64,000 nucleotides of DNA from Agrococcus pavilionensis RW1 (GTDB lineage Bacteria > Actinomycetota > Actinomycetes > Actinomycetales > Microbacteriaceae). Of the stretch, positions 1 through 8,848 are shown piece after piece (the first letter of the stretch is position 1; each line of letters starts with the position of its first letter). Position numbers and translations under genes: made by a program. The notes under the pieces were generated by a model. The model had not been told where the DNA came from, did no database searches, and saw nothing but the letters and a program-made list of their open reading frames with translations. The stretch covers positions 1 through 64,000 of the forward strand of contig NZ_ASHR01000014.1 in the NCBI RefSeq assembly GCF_000400485.1, in the 5' to 3' direction.

Positions 1-465
1 TACGAGATCCAGGTCCCGACCGAGGACGTGCTGGAGACGAAGAACGGCCAGGCCAAGCGCGTGAACCGCGTGCGCGTGCCCGGCTACGTGCTCTGCCGCA
101 TGGACCTGAACGAGGACACCTGGTCGGTCGTGCGCCACACGCCCGGCGTGACCGGCTTCGTGGGCAACGCCCACAACCCGGCCCCGCTGCGCTTCGACGA
201 GGCGTTCACGATGCTCAAGCCCATCGCCGACGAGCAGCTCGCCGAGCAGCAGAAGGCGGCGCCCTCGCAGCAGCCCAACCAGGTCACGGTCGAGGTCGAC
301 TTCGAGGTCGGCGAGACCATCACGATCACCGAGGGCTCGTTCGCGGGCTTCCCCGGCACCATCAGCGAGATCCAGCCGGCGAGCCGCAAGCTCACCGTGC
401 TCGTCAGCCTGTTCGAGCGCGAGACTCCGGTCGAGCTCGGCTTCGGCCAGGTCAGCAAGCTCTAG
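1..465 (+). CDS. nusG: Transcription termination/antitermination factor NusG, C-terminal part (5' end outside window)
   Basis: The reading frame is open from the first base, so the gene starts upstream and 154 residues are visible. They hold the end of the NGN domain ([15 protein letters not shown] and the GVTGFVG segment), an acidic linker rich in Glu and Gln, and a C-terminal KOW domain ([17 protein letters not shown]). NusG binds RNA polymerase, modulates pausing and Rho termination, and links transcription to the ribosome. The next genes are rplK and rplA, the usual order in most bacteria. The first internal start codon (GTG at 28) is not the true start, because the NGN fold begins before it. 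Identification is certain; only the N-terminus is missing. Confidence 0.97.
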   Translation, partial: YEIQVPTEDVLETKNGQAKRVNRVRVPGYVLCRMDLNEDTWSVVRHTPGVTGFVGNAHNPAPLRFDEAFTMLKPIADEQLAEQQKAAPSQQPNQVTVEVDFEVGETITITEGSFAGFPGTISEIQPASRKLTVLVSLFERETPVELGFGQVSKL

Positions 466-543
466 TCCCTCTCAAGAGGGCTGGATGCGGTCCCGGGCCC
501 CGAGCGTGCCCGCGCGACCGCGACACATCAAGAAGGAAGAGAC

Positions 544-975
544 ATGGCACCCAAGAAGAAGGTCACGGGTCTGATCAAGCTGCAGATCCAGGCCGGCGCC
601 GCCAACCCCGCCCCGCCGGTCGGTCCGGCGCTCGGTCAGCACGGCGTCAACATCATGGAGTTCTGCAAGGCGTACAACGCCGCGACGGAGAACCAGCGCG
701 GCAACGTCATCCCGGTCGAGATCACCGTCTACGAGGACCGCTCGTTCGACTTCGTGCTCAAGACCCCGCCGGCCGCAGAGCTCATCAAGAAGGCCGCTGG
801 CGTCAAGAAGGGCTCCGGCGTCCCGCACACCACGAAGGTGGGCAAGCTGACGATGGCGCAGGTCGAGGAGATCGCGCAGCAGAAGCTCGTCGACCTCAAC
901 GCGAACGACATCGAGGGCGCGAAGAAGATCGTCGCCGGCACCGCCCGATCCATGGGCATCACCGTCGAGGGCTGA
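544..975 (+). CDS. rplK: 50S ribosomal protein L11
   Basis: The 143 residues are the normal L11 length. The N-terminal domain has the proline-rich [22 protein letters not shown] region (shown in parts: [11 protein letters not shown], then [10 protein letters not shown]), and the C-terminal domain ends in [12 protein letters not shown], which contacts the GTPase-associated region of 23S rRNA. L11 helps factor-dependent GTP hydrolysis and the stringent response. The ATG at 544 follows a purine-rich site (aaggaagag). It lies 78 nt after nusG and 80 nt before rplA, so the three are probably co-transcribed. A small 5-bp hairpin at 467-480 directly follows the nusG stop. In many bacteria this operon is autoregulated by L1, but I could not place an L1-binding site here. 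Confidence 0.98.
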   Translation: MAPKKKVTGLIKLQIQAGAANPAPPVGPALGQHGVNIMEFCKAYNAATENQRGNVIPVEITVYEDRSFDFVLKTPPAAELIKKAAGVKKGSGVPHTTKVGKLTMAQVEEIAQQKLVDLNANDIEGAKKIVAGTARSMGITVEG

Positions 976-1055
976 CCTCGGCATCCGAGCCGCTCGGCTC
1001 ATCAGTGGGAGCGCCGGCCAGGCGCGCACCGCGAACTCTGATCTAGGAGATCCAC

Positions 1056-1745
1056 ATGGCACAGAAGTCCAAGGCCTACCGGGCCGCAGCCGAGAAGATC
1101 GAGGCTGGCAAGCAGTACACCCCCGCCGAGGCCGTCGCGCTCGCTCGCGAGACCGGCTCGGCCAAGACCGACTCGACCGTCGAGGTGGCGCTCAAGCTCG
1201 GCGTCGACCCGCGCAAGGCTGACCAGATGGTCCGCGGTACCGTTTCTCTTCCTCACGGCACCGGCAAGACCGCTCGCGTCATCGTCTTCGCGCAGGGCCC
1301 GGCCGCTGAGGCCGCCATCGCCGCCGGCGCCGACGAGGTCGGCTCCGACGAGCTCATCGAGAAGGTCGCGGGCGGCTGGACGCAGTTCGACGCCGCCGTC
1401 GCGAGCCCCGAGCTCATGGGCAAGGTCGGCCGACTCGGCAAGGTGCTCGGCCCCCGCGGCCTCATGCCGAACCCGAAGACCGGCACGGTCACCCCGAACG
1501 TCGCGCAGGCCGTGACGGACATCAAGGGCGGCCGCATCGAGTTCCGCGTCGACAAGCACGCCAACGTGCACTTCATCGTCGGCAAGGCCTCGTTCTCGGA
1601 GGAGCAGCTCAACGACAACATCACTGCAGCGCTCGAGGAGGTCGTCCGCCTGAAGCCGTCGTCCTCCAAGGGCCGCTACATCCAGAAGGCCACGGTCTCG
1701 ACGACCTTCGGCCCCGGCATCCCGGTGGACGTCACGTCCATCTGA
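1056..1745 (+). CDS. rplA: 50S ribosomal protein L1
   Basis: The 229-residue protein has standard L1 length and the family signature [15 protein letters not shown] near residue 130, plus the [13 protein letters not shown] segment. L1 forms the L1 stalk of the large subunit, moves deacylated tRNA out of the E site, and represses its own operon in many bacteria. ATG 1056 is preceded by a good ribosome-binding site (taggagatcc). It ends the nusG-rplK-rplA group: a UUCG-capped hairpin begins 15 nt after the stop. rplJ-rplL do not follow but lie 12.8 kb downstream, a split arrangement also known in other actinobacteria. Confidence 0.98.
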   Translation: MAQKSKAYRAAAEKIEAGKQYTPAEAVALARETGSAKTDSTVEVALKLGVDPRKADQMVRGTVSLPHGTGKTARVIVFAQGPAAEAAIAAGADEVGSDELIEKVAGGWTQFDAAVASPELMGKVGRLGKVLGPRGLMPNPKTGTVTPNVAQAVTDIKGGRIEFRVDKHANVHFIVGKASFSEEQLNDNITAALEEVVRLKPSSSKGRYIQKATVSTTFGPGIPVDVTSI

Positions 1746-1759
1746 GATGCGTCTCGCGC

Positions 1760-1785
1760 GAGAGCCCCGCTTCGGCGGGGCTCTC
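1760..1785 (+). terminator. Terminator hairpin after rplA
   Basis: A perfect 11-bp stem (gagagccccgc 1760-1770, gcggggctctc 1775-1785) is capped by a TTCG tetraloop, directly after the rplA stop at 1745. There is no T tract, which is common in actinobacterial terminators. The right arm of this stem lies inside the 102-bp tandem repeat that starts at 1769. Later repeat copies carry only the right arm, so the stem is intact only once. Confidence 0.8.
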
Positions 1786-2007
1786 GTCGTATCCCGGCGC
1801 GCGGGACGCGCGCCGGCGCTGGCGTCGCGGCGGAGGCGCGAAAGCGCCTCCGCTTCCAGCTCCAGCGCGCGCTTCGGCGGGGCTCTCGTCGTATCCCGGC
1901 GCGCGGGACGCGCGCCGGCGCTGGCGTCGCGGCGGAGGCGCGAAAGCGCCTCCGCTTCCAGCTCCAGCGCGCGCTTCGGCGGGGCTCTCGTCGTATCCCG
2001 GCGCGCG
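1769..2007. repeat. 102-bp tandem repeat (2.3 copies) with two hairpins per unit
   Basis: Units start at 1769, 1871 and 1973; the third stops at 2007. Each full unit contains hairpin A (8-bp stem ggcgcgcg/cgcgcgcc, GGA loop; 1796-1814 in copy 1), hairpin B (9-bp stem cggaggcgc/gcgcctccg, GAAA loop; 1831-1852) and an outer pair gcgctgg (1816-1822) with ccagcgc (1862-1868). The same module occurs once more at 26881-26951 with different but still pairing stem bases. The 420-bp stretch 1746-2165 has no convincing gene. Long frames through it on both strands arise because 102 is a multiple of three. The rest of the stretch (2008-2165) holds the promoter region of the next gene. Confidence 0.9.
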
Positions 2008-2090
2008 CTTCGCCGGGGCTCGTCCTGCATCCGGCACCGTCGTCACGCAATCGTGACCGCGCCGTGACATCGTTCGCGCTCTCCAGCGGC

Positions 2091-2096
2091 TAGGTT
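2091..2096 (+). promoter_or_regulatory. Probable -10 box (TAGGTT) for the peptide-binding protein gene
   Basis: TAGGTT sits 69 nt before the GTG start at 2166. The same hexamer precedes the monosaccharide importer (20192-20197), the subtilase (42484-42489, minus) and the receiver gene (38251-38256, minus). No clear -35 was seen. Confidence 0.45.
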
Positions 2097-2165
2097 GGCC
2101 CTACGCATGCTCACGGCAGAGCCGCGAGCACTGCGATCAGTCCCTTCCACGAAAGGTCCAAGATC

Positions 2166-3836
2166 GTGAATCGATCCGCAAAGCGGCGCCTCCTCGCAGG
2201 CCTCGCGGGCGGCGCGGCGATGACGCTCGCGCTCACCGGCTGCGTGCAGTCCCAGCGCGACTCCGGCACCGACGACAGCGCTGCCCCCGAAAGCGACGTC
2301 AACTCGACGTTCATCTTCGGCGCCTCCGCCGATCCGTCGGGCCTCGACCCCGCATTCGCCTCCGACGGCGAGACGTTCCGCATCTCCCGCCAGATCTTCG
2401 AGGGCCTCGTCGGTGTCGAGCCCGGCACGGCCGACCCCGCGCCGCTGCTCGCGACCGACTGGGAGTCGAACGAGGAGGGCACCTCTTACACGTTCGACCT
2501 GCAGGAAGGCGTCACCTTCCACGACGGCACCGAGTTCAACGCCGAGGCCGTCTGCGCCAACTTCGACCGCTGGTACAACTGGACCGGCCTCACGGCGACC
2601 GAGAGCCTCTCGTACTACTACGGCTCGCTCTACGGCGGGTTCGCCGGCGACGAGAACGCGCTCTACGAGTCGTGCTCGGCCGACGACGAGCTGACGGCGA
2701 CCGTCAACCTCACCCGCCCGTTCTCGGGCTTCATCGCCTCGCTCTCGCTGCCCGCCTTCGCGATGCAGAGCCCGACGGCGCTCGAGGAGTACGGCGCCGA
2801 TGACGTCGGCGGCTCGGAGGAGGCGCCCGAGTACAGCGAGTACGGCGAGGCCCACCCGACCGGCACCGGCCCGTTCGTGTTCGAGTCCTGGTCGCCCGGC
2901 AGCGAGGTCGTCCTGCAGGCGAACCCCGACTACTGGGGCGAGCAGGGACAGGTGCAGGAGATCGTCTTCCGCGTGATCGACGACCCGACCGCTCGCCGCC
3001 AGGCGCTCGAGTCAGGCGACATCGACGGCTACGACCTCGTCGCTCCCGCCGACACCGCGGCGCTCGACGAGGCCGGCTTCAACGTCATGCAGCGCGACCC
3101 GTTCACGATCCTCTACCTCGGCTTCAACCAGCAGATCCCCGAGCTGCAGGACATCCGGGTGCGCCAGGCGATCGCCCACGCGATCGACCGCGAGGCGCTC
3201 GTGACGCAGGTGCTCCCCGAGGGCACCGAGGTCGCGTCGCAGTTCATCCCGCCGGTCGTCAACGGCTACAACGAGGACGTCACCGACTACGAGTACGACC
3301 CGGCGCGTGCGCAGGAGCTGCTCGCGGAGGCCGGCTTCGCCGATGGCCTCTCGCTGCAGTTCAACTACCCGGTCAACGTCTCGCGCCCGTACATGCCCAA
3401 CCCCGAGCAGATCTTCACGGCGCTGTCGTCGCAGCTCGAGGCGGTCGGCATCACGGTCGAGCCCGTCGCCGACGAGTGGACGGACTACCTCGACCGCATG
3501 CGCGGCACGGCCGACCACGGCATCCACCTGCTCGGCTGGACCGGTGACTACAACGACACCGACAACTTCGTCGGCGTCTTCTTCAACGGCTACTCCAACG
3601 AGTGGGGCTTCGAGAACGCCGAGCTGTTCGGCGCGCTGACCGAGGCGCGGCAGATCCCGCAGCCGGAGGACGCGACCGAGGCCTACCAGGAGATCAACGA
3701 GCAGATCGCCCAGTTCGTGCCGGGCGTCCCGCTCGCCCACCCGGCGCCGTCGCTCGCGTTCGCCGAGCGCGTGACCTCCTACCCGGCCAGCCCCGTCAAC
3801 GACGAGGTGTTCAACATGATCGAGCTGAGCGAGTAG
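2166..3836 (+). CDS. Peptide ABC transporter substrate-binding lipoprotein (family 5)
   Basis: The 556-residue protein begins with an Arg/Lys-rich N-region and a hydrophobic stretch ending in the lipobox L-T-G-C (Cys26), so it is a lipoprotein anchored outside the membrane. The body matches the SBP_bac_5 (DppA/OppA) family in length and in segments such as SADPSGLDP near the N-terminus, VTFHDGTEFNAEAV, and VRQAIAHAIDREALV in the middle. It would capture di- or oligopeptides (or other family-5 ligands) for the two permeases encoded next. GTG 2166 follows gaaagg. A 13-bp hairpin lies between it and the first permease gene, which would favour a surplus of binding protein. The exact ligand cannot be read from sequence. 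Confidence 0.9.
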   Translation: MNRSAKRRLLAGLAGGAAMTLALTGCVQSQRDSGTDDSAAPESDVNSTFIFGASADPSGLDPAFASDGETFRISRQIFEGLVGVEPGTADPAPLLATDWESNEEGTSYTFDLQEGVTFHDGTEFNAEAVCANFDRWYNWTGLTATESLSYYYGSLYGGFAGDENALYESCSADDELTATVNLTRPFSGFIASLSLPAFAMQSPTALEEYGADDVGGSEEAPEYSEYGEAHPTGTGPFVFESWSPGSEVVLQANPDYWGEQGQVQEIVFRVIDDPTARRQALESGDIDGYDLVAPADTAALDEAGFNVMQRDPFTILYLGFNQQIPELQDIRVRQAIAHAIDREALVTQVLPEGTEVASQFIPPVVNGYNEDVTDYEYDPARAQELLAEAGFADGLSLQFNYPVNVSRPYMPNPEQIFTALSSQLEAVGITVEPVADEWTDYLDRMRGTADHGIHLLGWTGDYNDTDNFVGVFFNGYSNEWGFENAELFGALTEARQIPQPEDATEAYQEINEQIAQFVPGVPLAHPAPSLAFAERVTSYPASPVNDEVFNMIELSE

Positions 3837-3852
3837 CCTCGATCGGTCCACC

Positions 3853-3890
3853 CCGGATGCCGCGGGCCCTCACCGGTCCGCGGCATCCGG
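3853..3890 (+). terminator. Intercistronic hairpin between binding protein and permease
   Basis: A perfect 13-bp stem (ccggatgccgcgg 3853-3865, ccgcggcatccgg 3878-3890) encloses a 12-nt loop. It lies in the 108-nt gap between genes of one operon. Such hairpins often act as partial terminators or 3' stabilisers, raising binding-protein mRNA over permease mRNA. Confidence 0.6.
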
Positions 3891-3944
3891 CACGAACGGC
3901 CCACCCGCGCGGCCCGCCACGACGGACGACCAGGAGACCTCCAC

Positions 3945-4949
3945 GTGCTGAGAACCATCGGCAAGCGACTGCTGCTGCTGATCCCGACCCTGTTCGGGCT
4001 GACCGTGCTGCTGTTCTTCTGGGTGCGCGCGCTGCCCGGCGGGCCCGCGGCCGCGCTGCTCGGCGAGCGCGCGACGCCCGAGGCGATCGAGCGCATCAAC
4101 GAGGCCTACGGCTTCAACCGGCCGCTGCCGGAGCAGTACATCACCTGGCTCGGGCGCCTGCTGCAGGGCGACTTCGGCAACTCGATCGAGACCCGCCGCC
4201 CGGTGCTGGAGGAGTTCGCGAACCGCTTCCCCGCGACCGTCGAGCTCGCGGTCATGGCGCTCATCATCGCGGTCGGCATCGGCATCCCGCTCGGCTACTG
4301 GGCCGCTCGCCACCACGGCCGCTTCATCGACCACATCTCCGTCGCCGGCAGCCTCGTCGGCATCACCATCCCGGTGTTCTTCCTCGCGTTCATCCTCAAG
4401 TGGATCTTCGCCGTCCAGCTCGGCTGGCTGCCGTCGACCGGGCGCCAGGACAGGGGAGTGGATGCGACGCACGTGACGGGCTTCTACGTGCTGGACGGGC
4501 TCCTCACGGGCGAGCTCGACGCATCCCTCAACGCCATCGTGCACCTGCTGCTGCCGGCGATCGCGCTCGCGACCATCCCGCTCGCGATCATCGTGCGCAT
4601 CACGCGCGCATCCGTGCTCGAGGTCGTCAACGCCGACTACGTGCGCACGGGCCGCGCGAAGGGCATCGCGCAGTCGACGATCCGCAACCGCTTCGTGCTG
4701 CGCAACGCGATGCTGCCGGTCGTCACGACGATCGGCCTGCAGGCCGGCCTGCTCATCTCCGGCGCGGTGCTCACCGAGACGGTGTTCGCCTTCCCCGGCA
4801 TCGGCGCCTTCCTCGCCGGCGCGATCTTCGCGCGCGACTTCCCGGTGCTGCAGGGCTTCGTGCTCTTCATCGCCCTCTCGTACGCGCTCATCAACCTGCT
4901 CGTCGACATCTCCTACTCGTTCATCGACCCGAGGGTGAGGATCCAGTGA
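3945..4949 (+). CDS. Peptide ABC transporter permease, DppB/OppB type
   Basis: The 334 residues begin with a membrane segment typical of DppB (LLLLIPTLFGLTVLLFFWV), followed by the periplasmic loop and five more hydrophobic segments. The cytoplasmic EAA loop, which docks on the ATPase, is recognisable as VNADYVRTGRAKGIAQ (about residues 227-242). It pairs with the DppC-type permease that follows and overlaps it by 4 nt (GTGA), showing translational coupling. GTG 3945 is preceded by aggagacc. An extra loop around residues 165-185 (QDRGVDATHVTGFYVLDG) is typical of actinobacterial members. Family assignment is safe; substrate is not. Confidence 0.92.
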   Translation: MLRTIGKRLLLLIPTLFGLTVLLFFWVRALPGGPAAALLGERATPEAIERINEAYGFNRPLPEQYITWLGRLLQGDFGNSIETRRPVLEEFANRFPATVELAVMALIIAVGIGIPLGYWAARHHGRFIDHISVAGSLVGITIPVFFLAFILKWIFAVQLGWLPSTGRQDRGVDATHVTGFYVLDGLLTGELDASLNAIVHLLLPAIALATIPLAIIVRITRASVLEVVNADYVRTGRAKGIAQSTIRNRFVLRNAMLPVVTTIGLQAGLLISGAVLTETVFAFPGIGAFLAGAIFARDFPVLQGFVLFIALSYALINLLVDISYSFIDPRVRIQ

Positions 4950-5884
4950 GCGCCGCAGAAGCCATCCCGACCCTCCCCACGCCCGAGGGCGGCGACCAGA
5001 CCCACGCGCTCCGCAGCGGCAGCTTCTGGGGCGACGTCTTCCGCCGGGTGCGCAAGAACCCGGCCGCGTGGGTCGGCGCCGTCGTCGTGCTCGCGTTCAT
5101 CCTCGTGGCGGTGCTCGCGCCGCTGCTCGCGCCCTACCCGGAGCTCGCGACGCCCGGGCGCGAGTACCTGCGCCCGACGTCGCTGCCGGGCATCGGCGAG
5201 ATCCCGGAGTTCCCCCTCGGCATCGACCGCTTCGGCGGCGACGTCGTCTCGAAGCTCATCTGGGGCGCGCAGGCGTCGCTCATCATCGGCGTCGTCTCGA
5301 CGTTCTTCGGCCTCGTCGGCGGCATGGTGCTCGGCGCGATCGCCGGCGCGTTCGGCGGATGGGTCGACACCCTCATCATGCGGATCGTCGACATCCTGCT
5401 CTCGGTGCCGCACCTCCTGCTCGCGGTCTCGATCGCGGCGATCCTCGGCCGCACGCCGCTCGCGGTGATGATCGCCATCGGCGTCGCGCAGATCCCGATC
5501 TTCGCGCGCCTGCTGCGCTCGTCGATGCTGCAGCAGCGGGAGTCGGACTACGTGCTGGCCGCGCGCACGCTCGGCCTCGGCACGGGCCGCGTCACGATGT
5601 CGCACCTGCTGCCGAACTCGGTCGGGCCGGTGATCGTGCAGGCGACGCTCACGCTCGCGACGGCGGTCATCGACGCCGCCGCCCTGTCGTTCCTCGGCCT
5701 CGGCGGCGGGCGGCCGGAGACGGCCGAGTGGGGCCGCATGCTCACCTACGCGCAAGCGGAGCTCGCGATCGCGCCGCAGCTCGCGTTCCTGCCCGGCATC
5801 TGCATCATGATCACCGCGCTCGGCTTCACGCTGCTCGGCGAGGCGCTGCGCGAGGCGATGGACCCCCGCACGCGGAAGCGCTAG
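4946..5884 (+). CDS. Peptide ABC transporter permease, DppC/OppC type
   Basis: The start is GTG 4946, whose last two bases are part of the upstream TGA stop (4-nt overlap). This gives 312 residues, normal for DppC. Much longer in-frame readings upstream are ruled out because they run across the DppB gene in another frame. The protein has a cytoplasmic N-terminus, a first membrane segment (VGAVVVLAFILVAVLAPLL), a periplasmic loop, and a five-helix core with the EAA motif SDYVLAARTLGLGTGRV. It completes the transmembrane part of the importer with DppB. The ATPase subunits are not downstream but on the opposite strand, convergent, beyond an array of 31-bp repeats. Confidence 0.92.
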   Translation: MSAAEAIPTLPTPEGGDQTHALRSGSFWGDVFRRVRKNPAAWVGAVVVLAFILVAVLAPLLAPYPELATPGREYLRPTSLPGIGEIPEFPLGIDRFGGDVVSKLIWGAQASLIIGVVSTFFGLVGGMVLGAIAGAFGGWVDTLIMRIVDILLSVPHLLLAVSIAAILGRTPLAVMIAIGVAQIPIFARLLRSSMLQQRESDYVLAARTLGLGTGRVTMSHLLPNSVGPVIVQATLTLATAVIDAAALSFLGLGGGRPETAEWGRMLTYAQAELAIAPQLAFLPGICIMITALGFTLLGEALREAMDPRTRKR

Positions 5885-5903
5885 CGCCGTTCACGCGTCG
5901 GTC

Positions 5904-6122
5904 GTCTCGATACGGCCCTGCGGGCCTACTCGACGAGCGGGGAACGCTTACCCGGCGGATCGGAACCGACCGGTGCGGCGTCGTCTCGATACGGCCCTGC
6001 GGGCCTACTCGACGCGCGGGGTGGGCGCAGCCGGCGCCTCGAGACCGCGCTCCGGCGGAGCGTCTCGATACGGCCCTGCGGGCCTACTCGATGAGCGGAG
6101 GTTGGGCCTGCTCGACGAGCGG
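5904..6122. repeat. Array of three 31-bp palindromic elements plus a half copy
   Basis: Full copies, all in one orientation, lie at 5904-5934, 5983-6013 and 6062-6092; a half copy is at 6104-6122. Each has the arms GTCTCGATAC and TACTCGAC around an inner hairpin ggccc-tgc-gggcc. Between copies 2 and 3 lies another hairpin, cgctcc-ggc-ggagcg, flanked by gagac and gtctc. The array fills most of the 248-bp gap between the convergent permease and ATPase genes. Exact reverse complements and stem variants occur at 55.6 and 60.2 kb. It probably serves as a bidirectional terminator or mRNA 3' stabiliser (inference). Confidence 0.88.
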
Positions 6123-6132
6123 GCGAGCGGCG

Positions 6133-7779
6133 TCAGCTCGCGATCTTCAGCTCGTTGCCCGGGATCGAGGCGAGCAGCTTCCGCGTGTACGGGTCGCGCG
6201 GGTTCGTGAAGATCTCCTCGCTCGTCGCCGCCTCGACGAGCCTGCCGTTCTGCATGACGGCGACGTAGTCGCTGATGAGCCGGACGACGGCGAGGTCGTG
6301 CGAGATGAAGAGGTAGCTGAGGCCGAGCTCTCGCTGCAGGTCGCCGAGCAGCCGCAGGATCTGGTCCTGCACGAGCACGTCGAGCGCCGAGACGGGCTCG
6401 TCGCAGACGATCACGTCGGGGGAGAGGGCGAGGGCTCGCGCGATCGCGACGCGCTGCCGCTGGCCGCCCGAGAGCTCCGAGGGGTAGCGGCGCGCCATGT
6501 CGGTCGGCAGCGCCACCTGGTCGAGCAGCTCGCGCACGCGCTGCTCCCGCTCGCGCTTCGAGCCCTTGCCGTAGAACGACAGCGGCTCCTCGATGATCCG
6601 CTCGATCGTGAACATCGGGTTGAGCGACGAGTACGGGTCCTGGAAGACCGGCTGCACGCGCTGCCGGAACTGCTTCTGCTCCTCGCGCGAGAGCGCGAAG
6701 ACGTCCTTGCCCTCGAAGCGGATCGTGCCGCTCGTCGGCTCGAAGGCCTTCAGCAGCATCCGCGCGGTCGTCGTCTTCCCCGAGCCGGACTCGCCGACGA
6801 TCGAGACGGTCTTGCCGCGCGGCACCGAGAGCGACACGTCGTCGACGGCCTTGAACGGCTCGCGCCGGCCGCGCACGTGGAACTCCTTCGTCACGTTCTC
6901 GAACTCGACGATGACGTCGGGCGTGCCCGACGCATCCGCCCCGCCGTGCGCGATCAGGTCCTCGGGGCGCAGGCGCGCCATCGCGACCGACGGCGCCGCC
7001 TTGACGAGGGACTGCGTGTAGGGGTGCTGGGGCGACTCGAGGATCTGCCGCGCGGGGCCCTGCTCGACGACGCGTCCGCGGTGCATGACGACGACGCGCT
7101 GCGCGCGCTCCGCCGCGAGGCCGAGGTCGTGCGTGATGAGCAGCACGGCGGTGCCGAGCTCCTGCGTCATCTGGCCGATCTGGTCGAGGATCGTGCGCTG
7201 CACCGTGACGTCGAGGGCGCTCGTGGGCTCGTCGGCGATGAGCAGCGCCGGCCGGCACGCGAGGCCGATCGCGATGAGCGCGCGCTGGCGCATGCCGCCC
7301 GAGAACTCGTGCGGGTAGGACTTCGCGCGCTCGGCGGCATCGGGGAGCCCCGCGGCCTCGAGCGTCTCGACGACCTTCCGGTCGACGTCCTTGCGATCGG
7401 CGAGGCCGTGCGCGAGCAGCGTCTCGGCGACCTGCGAGCCGATGCGGGCGACCGGGTTGAGGTTCGACATCGGATCCTGCGGCACGAGGCCGATGCGACG
7501 ACCGCGGATGCTGCGCATCGTCGACTCGCTCGCGCCCACGAGCTCCTCGCCGTCGAGCTTGATGCTGCCGGCGCTCACGCGGCCGTTGCCCTGCAGCAGG
7601 CCGATGATCGCCATCGCGGTCGTCGACTTGCCGGAGCCCGACTCGCCGACGATCGCGAGCGTCTCGCCCGCCGCGAGCGACAGGCTCGCCTCATGCACGG
7701 CCGTGACCGTGCCGTCCTGGGTCGTGAACTCCACCTTGAGGCCCGAGACCTCCAGCAGCGGCTTCTTCGCGTCGCTCAT
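6133..7779 (-). CDS. Double ABC ATPase for peptide import (DppD-DppF fusion)
   Basis: One chain of about 548 residues contains two full ABC domains. The first has Walker A GESGSGKS (residues 45-52), signature FSGGMRQR and a D-loop ending DEPTSALD. The second has Walker A GESGSGKT (about 327-334), signature LSGGQRQR and DEPVSALD. Such fusions replace separate DppD and DppF proteins. It most likely powers the DppBC permeases encoded just across the repeat array, though from an opposite transcript. ATG 7779 is chosen because the in-frame GTG 15 nt upstream (7794) has no better ribosome site. Family is certain; pairing with this particular importer is inferred from proximity. Confidence 0.92.
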   Translation of the reverse strand: MSDAKKPLLEVSGLKVEFTTQDGTVTAVHEASLSLAAGETLAIVGESGSGKSTTAMAIIGLLQGNGRVSAGSIKLDGEELVGASESTMRSIRGRRIGLVPQDPMSNLNPVARIGSQVAETLLAHGLADRKDVDRKVVETLEAAGLPDAAERAKSYPHEFSGGMRQRALIAIGLACRPALLIADEPTSALDVTVQRTILDQIGQMTQELGTAVLLITHDLGLAAERAQRVVVMHRGRVVEQGPARQILESPQHPYTQSLVKAAPSVAMARLRPEDLIAHGGADASGTPDVIVEFENVTKEFHVRGRREPFKAVDDVSLSVPRGKTVSIVGESGSGKTTTARMLLKAFEPTSGTIRFEGKDVFALSREEQKQFRQRVQPVFQDPYSSLNPMFTIERIIEEPLSFYGKGSKREREQRVRELLDQVALPTDMARRYPSELSGGQRQRVAIARALALSPDVIVCDEPVSALDVLVQDQILRLLGDLQRELGLSYLFISHDLAVVRLISDYVAVMQNGRLVEAATSEEIFTNPRDPYTRKLLASIPGNELKIAS

Positions 7780-7815
7780 CCGACCATCTTGCACTGTCGC
7801 GGGCCGGTTCGCGGA

Positions 7816-8769
7816 TCAGCGCACCTTGAGCACGAGCTTGCCGCGCACGTGCCCGCCCTGCAGCTCGGCGAGCGCCTCGTGCACGCGCTCGAGCGGGTAG
7901 GCGTGCTGCACCTCGACGCGCACGTCGCCGGCGTCGATCAGGCGCCCGATGATGCCGAGGTTGGAGCCGTCCGACTCGACCTTGACCGACGAGGCGCGCA
8001 GGCCCCGCTCGGCCGCGGCCGCGGCGTACTCGGGCCACGAGCCGGTCGGCACGTTGAGGTAGAGCCCGCCGTGCTTGAGCACGTCGAGCGAGCGGGTGCC
8101 GGTGTCGTCGGCGACGTTGCCGATGAGGTCGACGACGACGTCGACCTTCTGCAGCGCGTCCTCGAACCGGGCCTGCGTATAGTCGACGACCTCGTCGGCG
8201 CCGAGGGAGCGCGCGAAGTCGACGTTGCGCGTCGAGACGGTCGTCGCGACCGTCGCGCCGAAGTACTTCGCGAACTGCACGGCGAAGTGGCCGACGCCGC
8301 CCGCCCCCGCGTGGATGAGGATGCGCTGCCCCGCGCGCGCCTTCGCGATGCGCACGACCGCGTCCCACGCGGTGAGCGCCGCGCACGGCACCGCCGCGGC
8401 CTCCTCGAAGCTGAGCGACTCGGGCTTCGGCGCGAGCGCGAGGCTCGGCACGACGACCTGCTCGGCGTAGGTGCCGCGCGTGCGCCAGTGGTTCGCGATG
8501 CCGTAGACGGCGTCGCCCGGCTGCAGGTCGTGCGCCTCGTAGGGCGCCTCGGCGACGGTGCCCGCGACGTCGCCGCCCGGCACCCACGGCAGCAGCGGCT
8601 CGACCGCCTTCGCCGCGCCCTTGCCGAGCACGGTCTTGAAGTCGATCGGGTTCATGCCCGCGGCGTGCACGTCGACGATCACCTCGGTGCCCAGCCCCCG
8701 CGGCGCATCCACCTCGCCGATCTCCACGCCGTCGGTCGGGCCGAACTCCCGCACCAGCACTGCTCGCAT
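7816..8769 (-). CDS. Zinc-independent quinone oxidoreductase-like dehydrogenase (MDR family)
   Basis: The 317-residue protein has the medium-chain dehydrogenase layout. The N-terminal GroES-like domain opens with MRAVLVREFGPTDGVEIGEV, and the Rossmann domain contains the nucleotide-binding segment AGAGGVGHFAVQFAK near residue 150. No structural or catalytic zinc Cys/His set is visible, as in NADPH:quinone reductases (QOR/Zta1 group). It would reduce quinones or activated alkenes with NADPH in the cytoplasm. ATG 8769 has a very strong ribosome site (ggaggggg) 5 nt upstream; the longer in-frame reading has none. It lies 36 nt upstream of the double ATPase on the same strand, so they may share a transcript without an obvious functional link. 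Confidence 0.85.
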   Translation of the reverse strand: MRAVLVREFGPTDGVEIGEVDAPRGLGTEVIVDVHAAGMNPIDFKTVLGKGAAKAVEPLLPWVPGGDVAGTVAEAPYEAHDLQPGDAVYGIANHWRTRGTYAEQVVVPSLALAPKPESLSFEEAAAVPCAALTAWDAVVRIAKARAGQRILIHAGAGGVGHFAVQFAKYFGATVATTVSTRNVDFARSLGADEVVDYTQARFEDALQKVDVVVDLIGNVADDTGTRSLDVLKHGGLYLNVPTGSWPEYAAAAAERGLRASSVKVESDGSNLGIIGRLIDAGDVRVEVQHAYPLERVHEALAELQGGHVRGKLVLKVR

Positions 8770-8848
8770 GACTGCCCCCTCCAGGTCGCCTCGACGGTAC
8801 TCCACCCGTATGACGAGCGGATGTCCGGATGACGTCGGGTGACGGCGC

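Noticed and set aside
1676-2070. Open frames with repeated peptide units through the 102-bp repeat on both strands
   Set aside because: The repeat length is a multiple of three, so every frame repeats; composition is Arg/Ala/Ser-rich, and hairpins explain the sequence.
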